Below, piece after piece: positions 33,777-43,905 of a stretch of 64,000 nt of DNA. The stretch is from Lateolabrax maculatus (taxonomy: Eukaryota > Chordata > Actinopteri > Acropomatiformes > Lateolabracidae): NCBI GenBank assembly GCA_031216445.1, contig CM062212.1, forward strand, positions 5,125,501 to 5,189,500, in the 5' to 3' direction. Under the pieces are notes generated by a model, which saw nothing but the letters and a program-made list of their open reading frames with translations, was not told the origin of the DNA and did no database searches. A program made the translations under genes and the position numbers. Numbering within the stretch: position 1 is the stretch's first letter; each line of letters starts with the position of its first letter.

Positions 33777-33789
33777 GGATGAACTTTGA
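33777..33789 (+). CDS. pcmt1: Alternative last coding exon of pcmt1 giving -RDEL C-terminus
   Basis: Splicing from the donor after 33243 to the acceptor ctcacag ending at 33776 replaces the last residues WK by DEL: the codons become AGG GAT GAA CTT TGA. The summed CDS is 687 nt, 228 aa, ending SRDEL. Mammalian PCMT1 has an isoform II with the same RDEL end, so conservation in this fish supports real alternative splicing. RDEL resembles an ER-retention tetrapeptide, though this form lacks a classical signal peptide. Confidence 0.75.
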
Positions 33790-34289
33790 AGAGGAAGACA
33801 GTCCATAACCTTTAAGTTTGAACCTGGAGAAAACTTGGATGGGGTCAAACAGCCCATGACATTTTGTTCAAAGCATAACAAAACATGCTCTTTTTGTTTA
33901 AGTCTAACGATGGACGAGAGTGTCACATTGATGAGAGCCCAGACGGGCTGAGAAGAAAGACTGCTTGAAGCTCAGCACAGAAATATTGGAGAGGGCTTTT
34001 TGTGTTTCTTTTCAGGCCTGCATCGTTTTGGTTGTGTTTTGTTTTAAACTGCTGGATTTAAGTTTTTTTTTTTGGGGTGGTTTCATCATTTGAATTGCAA
34101 TCAGCCATTTTTACAGTATTACATTTCAGCAGCATCAAAGCTGAATGTAGGAGGAACGCTGGACAACGACGAGGAAAGCCTGAACCTTTTAGATCAATCA
34201 CCTAGCTACAGCGTGTGTGTGTGTGGCTCATCTAACTGTAGACCTCTCTGCTAACATATACGCTTTTTCCCTTGCCAGCAGTATTAGGA

Positions 34290-34322
<33 letters not shown>

Positions 34323-34605
34323 GGCAAGACAATGGCTGATATAACCCACACATCCTGTTTGATGTGCCGCACTCGTAGGTCATTCTACACATAGAGTAAG
34401 CAATGCATTGAACATACTACAAAGAGAGCAGAGCACTAATAACACCGCCACACGTGCACATACAGGGCTGTGCTTCTCACCTGGTGATGTGTTGCTTTCT
34501 GCCGCTGGTTTTCCATTAACAATTTGCGCAGGCTCTTCTGGTGACTGACTGACTAAATGGTATAGTCACTGCTTTGCCAAAATAAACTCCAACAATATAA
34601 AGCAA
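33790..34605 (+). other. pcmt1: pcmt1 3' UTR
   Basis: Runs from the alternative stop to the AATAAA at 34581-34586. It contains a (CA)n tract at about 34292-34316. For the short isoform the UTR starts at 33254, where the alternative intron is retained. Confidence 0.6.
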
Positions 34606-35044
34606 AGGAATGTCTGTTTTTATTGAAATCAAAAATCACATTTTATTTGGGATGATGGACGATCTTAGGCTTTCACAGTTTCTGGAACAGCATATGAAAA
34701 TAAAGAGATGCTTATGTTTTTGTCTGCCTTTTTGTTATTGAATCTTTTGTGAGCAGGCCACAACCTAGTGTTTAATATATATGTCATTATAAAGTCATGC
34801 AGGCAGGGCTGCAACAAGCATGTTAGATATACTGAAGTCAGGAGTCTTGATTCTTGAAGCACAACCCCAACCCCTCAGAAATTAGAGATAAGACACTAAA
34901 AAATTGTTTGTAAAAACTTCTGATTTTAAATTTTCACAATTTTTTGTTTGTTTTTTGTAAACTTTAGTTCCTCATACAATTTTCACTCTGCCAAGAGTAT
35001 AATTCTGGTCATGAAACCCAAAATTATATTTAAATTATTTTTTC

Positions 35045-36015
35045 TATTTATTTTATTTAGAAATAGTAACGTTTAAGATGGTGACTAAAAATATGAGAAA
35101 CAGCTGTTACTATCAATATAATTTTAACTGTGGAGTGTAAACACCTCAGTCTTTAAAATTGTCCTCAATGGTAATTTAATTATGTGCAAGTATTGCAATT
35201 TTGTGAACAGATCACACAAGTGTTTTTGATATATAATAAACTTTAATCTCTCACATGAAGGACAGCACTTATACCTGCGCAAATATAGTACATACTCCAC
35301 ACAAGTTTGCTTAGTAAAGAAAAATATGCAACAAAATTCAGACAGGAATATAATTTGAACAATCAACAGAATTTGCTATGGCTTTATATGATTCTAAGAA
35401 ACTTTTAAGTAGTTGCTGATTCCTAATCAGTCACAAAAAGTGTTCTATTTCTGCCCTTCAGGCAAGTTAACTTAGGTCAAACGTACAGCACAAATATGGC
35501 ATATAGTGTCACCCAGTGGCAGAAATACAGCATATTTTTGTGCAGCACTAGTCTGGAAAATACATCACAAGTGAAAATAAAAATGTTTGATATCTAAGTA
35601 AGCAGTGTTTTAGGAATAAAGAAATTTTAATAACAGGGTAGTCTTACACTGTATGTATCCCAGAAGTCATTGGGAGAATATATATAGCTGTGTATCAGTC
35701 TCGAACTAGGAATGTTCACTCTTTCATCATGGATTCACAAGTAAGATTTTTCTTAAGACAACATAAATATGAATTCACAAGCATCTGAATATGTGTCATT
35801 GGCTTTGAAGGCAGCATCTCTCAGCAGCAGATTTACAAGTCAGAGGGATTCAGTGTGGGCATGTCCAGAAACGTTCATGACAGCAGAGAGTTGGGATGTT
35901 TCCAACATGAAGAAATACTGAGAATTCAAAAAGTCCTGGTCAGGCTCTGGTGACGACACCCATGTTTCTCTTTCTCACGTCTTGTGTTTGCTGCCTCCCC
36001 CCCCTGGCTGACTGG
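35045..36015 (-). other. lrp11: lrp11 3' UTR
   Basis: Minus-strand sequence after the stop. Overlapping AATAAA signals lie at 35047-35057. Another minus-strand AATAAA at 34618-34623 would extend the transcript to the pcmt1 3' end. The end is inferred. Confidence 0.5.
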
Positions 36016-39000
36016 CTACAGGTACATGCCGTTGATGAGGTAATCTGACTCCTCTGTGGTGAGGGGTCGGGCTTTCTTCAGCTTGTGACGAACGAGTCTG
36101 AGACGACAGCTGATCATGAGCAGCAGCAGAGCGGTGATGATCAGGCCGAGGGCCAGAGGAAGGATTGCACCTACAGGAGGAAAACAGAGGTGCAATCCTC
36201 AAGAATAAAGGAGCAGTACAATGATATAAACCAAACTTTTCAGATTGGGTCTTACCTGACTCTGGTACTGGATGCCCCCCCATTACAGGAAATGGTTTGG
36301 AGATGGGGACGTCACTCTCTGGTTGGCTCTGGGAGACTTTAGGGGCAGCTTCAAGAAAAACACAAATACAGTTTGGATTTGGAAACATTCAACAGTTAAT
36401 ACTATGATACTGGTATGTCAATGAAGTTTTACTGAAATGCACCCTGGGTTTACCTATCTCAGTCTGTTTGGTGATTGGAGGAGCCACAGTTGCTGGTTTG
36501 AAAGCTGGACCTAAAAGATGTTTCCATGAACAGTAAAAATTATTATAGCAGTTTTACAATTGGGCTGAAAAAAAGAAAGGGACAAGAAGCAGAGTCTCAC
36601 TTTTTTGTATACATTCACTGACACAGTCAGATTCCTGGAGGAAGTTGTTATGGTTGCCCTGGCAGCCGCCATACAGGAAGTGTTTGCACTGTCCTGCATT
36701 TTGGTCATAGTACCAGCGTGGGAAGGTGCCTTTACAGGGTCCTACAACTGGAGCTGCAGCACATGGATCTACAGAGAAAGAGAGGAAGAAAGAAAGAGTC
36801 AGATACAACCTGAATATGAATAAGGGAAAAACTGATTGGACAAACCCAAAGAAGACAATCACCAACTCTGCAGTTCCCCTCAGCTCTTTGGAAACATTTT
36901 AGCCTCTTTCAGCTCAGTGTTTTGGTTTTGCAGCCCACAACCTTTCTGTTTTAGTTCACTCTCACCGCTGTCAACCTTCCTTCCAGCAGCAGGCAGCTTT
37001 TTTTTTGTGCAGAAAAGCTCTGATAAACCCACTGTACAGCACCAAATGGCAGGCAGTTAGTGACAAGCTGGTGAACACAGTGCAATATTTTGCAGTTAAA
37101 CAGCCAGATATATTTTTTTAAAGGGCTATAAGAGGGTGAATATTGGATTTACAATAGTGGCCGGAAACACAACCCCCAAATTAATGCTCTGCTGAATGTG
37201 TAATAGGATGTTTACCATATCAACTTTATGAGGTGCTAATATGTGTTTACAGCTTGTTGCCTCCAAGTGGCAAAAAGATGATAAACTGTATTTATACCAC
37301 AGTGGGAAGGTGAAGTTGCAGCTCTAGAAGTGTCAATGCATTCCCATCAACAACAATACTCAACAAGTGCTATTCCACGTTAATTCTGCTCTCTCTCTCC
37401 AGAACAATGAGGTATCGTCTTAAATATCCAGACATGGGACTGAGCATCCCTGAAGAAAAGACTCCTGAGAATGCACCTCGACCACGTAATACCTGCGGTA
37501 AAATACCAGTGGGGGAAGAAGCCCTTTTTGATTCAGGGATCAGATGGCGAGGGGACAGAGGCGCTTTGTTCCAGCACTCAGAGGGGATGCAGGCAAAGAG
37601 CTGCTTTCCCAGGGAATGCAGAGTGGCCCTGTGGCTTTGCCAGCATTGAGCTCAGTGCTATGACTCAATGGCTGCCTACAGGGGCTCCATCTGCTTCTAT
37701 GTTCAGATAAACACATTAAAAAACCCTCTCTGCCTCTTTACAAAAGGATACTGCACTAATGATCATATTGTGGAGCAAAACATTATAACAGGTGCAGCTG
37801 AAGTAAAAGAAACGCTTGTAGACTCCCATCCAACCATGTATTTGGAACTACCACTGCATTTTGTATCAACACACTCCAGGGCAAAACATTTTTTTTCAAA
37901 TGACTAAAAAAAAACAGACTATGATAAAGCAAAGAATGTAACAGAGTGTGATTAAAGTGCTTCAGATATAAATACAACCCCACCTTGACTGACTGAAGCC
38001 TCCTGTTGACTGGGACTTTGTGGAGGAGTGGCCTTGCTCCTGTCCTGAGGTGGTATGATGTTCTCTGGGGTCTTTCTGGGCCCAGTCTGGGGCACGGAGC
38101 CGTCCTCGGCCTCCTCTGTCTGGGATTCAGACCGATGAGGGCTTGACAGATCAGCAGGGTGGGTCACTGACTTCCTGCTGTTGTCAACTAAAGAAATCAC
38201 AGGAAAACACATTAACGGTCGAGGGGTCTATATGTTTTTGCTTATGTTTTTCCTTCATTGTTGTATTCTTGTATTCGTTTTACTGATCCTGATAATATAT
38301 TATAAATGATTATAAAAGACTGTGTTCACCGTTACAAAAACACACGTTTCTTACAGTTTGGGCAGAAGTCTTCATCAGAGCGGTCTGGACAGTGTTGCTT
38401 CCCATCACAGGCGTAGGTGATGTCAATACAGCAACCGTCATCACACTTGAACTGGTAGTTTGAACAGTGACCTGTACACACTGTGGGCACAGAAAGGTAC
38501 AGCTATACATCTTGAAACAGTCTTGCACTGTAACCACAAAAACCTGCCTTATAATTATTGAAAATGGTTAAAGTACCTATACGCATTTTATTATTGTAGC
38601 ATCATCGACTTCTGTTGGTAAAGGAGCCATAAATGTGAAATCACGGCCAGCGAGAAGAAGTGGCACTATTTCACACACGTACCTCTTCAAAATTAACCTT
38701 TAATTTGGACAATAACCTTGAATTTTAAGGGGGTACCCATATATCATAAAGGAGCTCACAACAAATTACCTTCTGCTTGGTGTTTTGGTGCCAGCACAGT
38801 AACAGACACGTTGTCAGAGCTCTTCTGGCCGGCTGTGTCAGTGACAGTCATCTGGAAGGTGTAGACACCCTTCTGGAGACCACTGATCTTCAGCAGTCCC
38901 GGGTGAGTCGCCTACAACAGATACAAAAAACAATTCTGTTATCAGGTTTTAATTAATCACACGCACAGACGTTGAGGCACAAAGTTTATCTCTTTTAAAC

Positions 39001-41905
39001 ATTCCAAAAGAAGTTCATGGTAGGCTTTGACATCTGATTCCAGCATAATTAGGTTTTAAAACTTTACTGGCTTGGGAAAAATATTTTTTAATTTACATAA
39101 CAGCTTTGGTCAGTTCACCCAAATCTCTTACAGGCCCTCTTTTTTTGTCAAGATGTATCTTCTGCCAAGACAGAGGTGAAAGGAATTATTTTTTTTGGTT
39201 CTCAATGCATAAAAAAATTAATAGAGTTGAGGGATGCCCTGTCGTCCTAGGGGTCCAAATAAAGGCATAAAATGCACAAAGAACGGATGTAAAAAAAATA
39301 AAAATAAATTGAGAGATTGTTAATGGATAAAATAACAAACCAAAAAAGTTTTTTTTGGCTAATCCAGCAAAGTAAATGTCTGAAAAGTACTTCATCACAT
39401 TAATATTACCATAAAACAGTCCTGATCATTGATTTACAATATTGCCCACAATGACCTAATACTCCTGGTGGAGCTGAAAGGATAGTTACAACAGTATAAA
39501 CACAGAATAATCCACAAATCCTTCTGTCAAATGTTTCTGCTAGAAACTATTTTCTGTTGAAGGCAGAAAATTGTGGAAATTGACCACAGATTAACACAGT
39601 GTAGAGTATTTATATATAAAAGTTGGACACACTGTACTAGAAGCTTCACATGTTTTCCTGCAGGGCTGTGAACAGAGGGCAGGCTCAAACAATGCTGTTG
39701 TCCTTGGGGCACGCAATAAACGCTTATCTCTGTTGGTACAGCGAGGTATTATGGATCCCTGTTGACTTAACAAATACAAACAAGCAATTTGACACTGGTG
39801 TCTGTTAGTGACTATTCAGATTGCAAATTCAAATGTTAGTATCATCTGACCCCTGAAAGGAGAGCACAATAAAGCTATGTCTGTGTATTTTCTTAATTCA
39901 TTCTGTGTTTCCTCCTATGTTTGTTTTCAGGCTTTTATTCTCACCTGGAGCACCCCTGCATTAGACTCTATACAGTCATTTTACTGCAAGATGGCCTGGC
40001 TATAAGTGTTCACTGTGCGGACTATATCAAGTAAACACTGACCTTCATATTGATAGCTGTGTCCCCCCTGACAAGAGTCCAATCATAGTGGTTGATCCCC
40101 TGGTCGTCCACACTGTCCCGTCCATCCAGGACGGCCCAGTCTGTGGGCAGCTGGATCACCACATCCTGTCCCGCGTCACTGCGAGGAGGCTCATCCACGT
40201 CTGCAGAGTCAAACAGGAAAATCAGGCTAATATGGAGGATGTGTACTTCGTGCCTACTCTTGTTTGTCACTTTGCAGTTTTTATTTAATTTCCTAAAGCC
40301 AAAGGTGACATCTTCAAGAATCCAAAACCTAAAGATATTCTGTTTATGAGATAAAAGCACCAAATCCTCACTTTGGGGGAAGCTGAAACAAAAAAATATT
40401 TGGTATTTTTACTTGAAAAATTACTAAAGGATTATTTGATTTGATTAAAACATTCTATCAATTAATTCATTTGTGTCCACTTTTCTTGCTTTGATGTAAA
40501 TCAATAGTTAATAGATAGAGGACATAGCTATTGCCATAAAAACACTGCTGTGTCAGTGTCCCGCTCTAATGGACAAGGCTCGAACTTAAAAGGCAAATCA
40601 TTAACTCAGCTGCCTGCTTTATCAAGATGAGCAGCAGCTGCTAGTGGCTGACCTTAACGCACTGAGATATTTGATAAAAAGCTTATATGAAACTTTGAAT
40701 ACAGGATTACTCCCATGGGACAATGAAGGATCATGACAAAGTTTTCCTAAACCCAATTAAGTTTTGTGCACCAATCTTAAGGAAAAGGAGGCAGAAATGA
40801 CTGCTGGGGTCACACGTCACCCTCCTCATACAGGGAGGGTGACGTATAAATAGTGCATAAGCTTTTCCAATATGGCCTAATGAATAATTAAGTAACTTTC
40901 CAGTAACCAAAATGAGTCACTACATATATTTTCTTTGTATTACCCTGTTGTGCTTGTTCATCTTCATTCCTTTTACAAACAAATGTCAAGTCATTGTTTC
41001 TATATAATCTGCATCTAATTTAAGTAAACAAATAATAATAACAAATATATTGAAACCGTTTGAAAACTCTCCTTCCTTAGTTGTATTTTTTATTTTTTTT
41101 TTGATCAGCAGTGAACAAGGCTGAAACACACTTGGTTACTCAAAACTAAACCATTATTTAAGCTTTAATCAGTAAACAACAGAGCAAAGTGTTACCTGCA
41201 GGTTTTATCAACACACGAGGACACTTCTCTGCATAATCCTGACCAATAACGACGGTCTATGTCGCATTTTTACACCCAGGTTCTTGTAAAACCTGGACCC
41301 CTGACTCGTGTGACCCCCCCCCCTCCTCGTGCCCCACCTTGTGCATCGTCCTCGTCCGGGCGTCCGTCCCCGGGCCTGCGGGCCGGAGGAGCGGCGGGGT
41401 GTCCCTGCGTCGCGTTGGGGCTGCGGCTGTACGTGCTGAAGCCCTGCTGCGCCGCGAAGGAGCAGACGTCGCTGCCCCTGTAGCTGCAGTTGAACAGGTA
41501 GCAGCTGAGGCTGTCCCCGGGCCGCCCCGGGTCCTCCTGGACCACCGCCACGGTGCAGTGGGGCTGCGAGCAGCAGGCGTGCAGGCAGTCCCTCCAGGCG
41601 TACACCCTGTCCGGGGCCAGCAGGAAGGTGGCCCCCTGCTCGATGGAGGCCCTGGCCCGGATGATGCGCTCCCCGGCGGCGTCGAAGTCGCCCACGCACG
41701 AGTCAACCGCGTCGCCCGCCTTGTACGCCTGGTCCTGCTGGAGCTGCTTGCGGAATTCCTCCAGGAGCTCCTCCACCCCGGTTATCTTGGATTTCAGGTC
41801 CGATATCGGCGAAGACCGAGCGTGGATCCGCGGCAGCGCGCTCAGCAGCGCCAGACAGGCCGGCAGCAGCAGCGGCAGCAGCCGGGGATGCTGAGGAAGA
41901 GCCAT
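36016..41905 (-). CDS. lrp11: LDL receptor-related protein 11-like, with an added Kunitz domain
   Basis: Single-pass type I membrane protein. Coding exons in order: 41905-41338, 40200-40043, 38911-38770, 38480-38355, 38187-37984, 36768-36601, 36510-36454, 36348-36256, 36170-36016. They sum to 1671 nt, 556 aa (human 500). The start MALPQHPRLLPLLLP is a signal peptide (1-28); an in-frame non-ATG extension upstream was ignored. Order: short coiled segment (EELLEEFRKQLQQ), MANSC domain with eight Cys (about 60-155), PKD domain (exons 2-3), LDLa domain with CDDGCCID and CDGKQHCPDRSDEDFC (exon 4), Pro/Ser linker, Kunitz domain (400-452), transmembrane helix (about 508-527) and the conserved tail ARPLTTEESDYLINGMYL, nearly identical to human LRP11. 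Ligands are unknown. It lies tail to tail with pcmt1, as in the conserved vertebrate block. Confidence 0.95.
36601..36768 (-). CDS. lrp11: Kunitz-domain exon of lrp11
   Basis: One complete phase-1/phase-1 exon encodes a BPTI/Kunitz domain. The six cysteines have the exact family spacing (8, 15, 7, 12 and 3 residues between successive Cys). The core reads CKGTFPRWYYDQNAGQC then FLYGGCQGNHNNF, and the P1 residue after the second Cys is Lys, as in trypsin and plasmin inhibitors. Being symmetrical in phase, the exon can be skipped or gained without frame change. Human LRP11 as I know it has no such domain, whereas the related SPINT1/HAI-1 combines MANSC, PKD, LDLa and Kunitz units. Confidence 0.93.
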
Positions 41906-42017
41906 GTTGTTCAGGCAGGTTGAGCCGCGGGTCTGCCCGCAGCCAACACGCCTCCGGAACAACCGCGGTTTCTGTATTTTATTCTATTGTACAGAACATC
42001 CGTCTGCGGACCAGGAG

Positions 42018-42093
42018 CGGAGGAGGAGGAGGAGGAGGAGGAGGATGAGGAGGAGGAGGAGGAGGAGGATGAGGAGGAGGAGGAGGAGGAGGA
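42018..42093. repeat. (GGA)n trinucleotide tract upstream of lrp11
   Basis: Nearly pure GGA/GAG repeat interrupted by a few GAT units, about 110 bp upstream of the lrp11 start codon. On the lrp11 strand it is a TCC-rich pyrimidine tract and probably lies in the 5' UTR or core promoter. Confidence 0.9.
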
Positions 42094-42210
42094 TGCTACA
42101 GATCTGTCGTTGTCATGGTGAGGGGAAGACGGGCGCGAGCCCGGAACGTGCTCAGCGGAATCCAGTGACGTCACAGCGACGGGTGAACGTGACGAGTGGA
42201 GCGCGAGCGC

Positions 42211-42430
42211 GTCCACCTGAGGGTCCAGGGTCCACCTGAGGGTCCACCTGAGGGTCCAGATCAGGGTCCAGGGTCCACCTGAGGGTCCAGGGTCCAGATC
42301 AGGGTCCACCTGAGGGTCCAGATCAGGGTCCAGATCAGGGTCCACTTGAGGGTCAACCTGAGGGTCCAGGGTCCACCTGAGGGTCAACCTGAGGGTCCAG
42401 GGTCCACCTGAGGGTCCAGATCAGGGTCCA
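42211..42430. repeat. GGGTCCA-based minisatellite
   Basis: About 220 bp of tandem copies built from 12-nt modules gggtccacctga and gggtccagatca plus 8-nt gggtccag units in irregular order. It sits between the lrp11 promoter and the map3k5 3' end. Confidence 0.93.
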
Positions 42431-42794
42431 GTGTCCTTATCGATCTTCTCTTATCTGCTTCATGTGAGCTGCACTATGCAACACACAAGGGATGGAAACA
42501 TTTTTATTACTATTTAACTTTTTATTTATTTTTTTTGTCCTGGAATCGTTGCTGATGTAAAATCTACAATATTTTATATGAAATGTTGCGAAAGTTTAAT
42601 GAAAATGGAATTCTGTATTTAGGTTAACAGTGTAAACCTTTGGTCCAGTTATCAATACTATGTTTTATAGCAAGTGGAACTGTAACCTTTCTCGAACCAC
42701 TGCATACACAGCCTATTCTTTCATAAATAAATAATAAATCTACTTTACTATATTCAATCACATTTGTAAAAGAATATTGTCGACACGTTTTTCT
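42431..42794. other. lrp11-map3k5 spacer
   Basis: A/T-rich sequence between the minisatellite and the presumed map3k5 polyadenylation site. No exon or clear regulatory element was seen. Confidence 0.5.
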
Positions 42795-43905
42795 CACAGT
42801 TTCAAGATGAAAAGTTTTATTTTAACACAAAGATCTTGAATAATTTTAGATATGAAACAAAAGGGACACACTGCTCATGATTATTTTCCCCATTTCTGAC
42901 ATCATGTTTTAAAATAAAAAAAGCTCAAGACTCCATATGAAATTGGTTTGCATTTAAGATTTTTCATTACAACAAACATTTGATTGAATTATCATATCTA
43001 CACAAGCAAGATAAGCACAATTTTGTCAGTGTACAACAATGAAAAACCGAGCGAATGATCTGATGTAATATTAATTACTAACTGAATATTATCTCTCATG
43101 ATTTATGACACTAGAAAATACAATACTATACAATTCTGTTTTCAAATGTGTTCATTATAGACTTGATCCAATCCACATAGAGATTTAACTATGTTTATCA
43201 ATTCATTTTTTAAGTACATAAATGTTATTCACATATAATTCTATAACACAATATTTACACATTTCTGAAAAATAAAAATGTAGGTTTATATTATAAAAGG
43301 AAATGTGAAAAAAAGCATCGACAATTTAAATAAGTCTCAGTATGGATAAAAAAAAAAAAAAATGGGGCATGCACCGACATCCTTCAGATTACCATAACAA
43401 TTAAATTAAAAATACATTTAAATAAAGTAGTGATAAGATGCCTATGATAAAAACATTAGTAAAGATGTAGTATGTAGAAGTATTTTGTATCTCAGGCTTG
43501 TATTACAAAAGCGTCAGTCTCCAGTTTTGTAAACATTACATCTTGTAAAGACAGGAGAAAATGTTTTGACAGTTTTCAACAATAGATTTTCTACCACTTG
43601 TAACGCACCTGTAACAAAAAGCTGTGTAATGTCCATCAGGCATAGCAAAACTAGTGGCACTTCTCAGTAATTGTTGCTTTCAAAATGACCTTTTTTTTCC
43701 AAAATCGTTTTTTCCTTGAAAAATGATCAAAATTTAATTTCAACAAGAGTTTCTTGTGTGGTTTGAAAGCTGCTCTGCGCACACGGCAAACACAGATTCT
43801 TCTCCTAAAAGTCTTGCTCTTATAAATACTGAGGTAAGGAGGAGAACACTGAGTTGTTGTGACAAAGGTCCGGGTTTCTCTGAGTGGTTGTCACCACTTA
43901 AGGCC
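42795..43905 (-). other. map3k5: map3k5 3' UTR
   Basis: A/T-rich sequence after the stop on the minus strand. An AATAAA at 42816-42821 suggests a UTR of about 1.1 kb. Confidence 0.5.

Noticed and set aside
41339..41923. 194-codon plus-strand open frame
   Set aside because: Antisense shadow of GC-rich lrp11 exon 1, which encodes a signal peptide and MANSC domain on the minus strand.
41906..41962. Extended LRP11 N-terminus
   Set aside because: Begins at a non-ATG codon and would put a polar stretch before an otherwise typical signal peptide at 41905.
41911..42387. 158-codon minus-strand frame upstream of lrp11
   Set aside because: No ATG; composed of the minisatellite and the poly-Ser reading of the (TCC)n tract. 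Kept only as a repeat observation.
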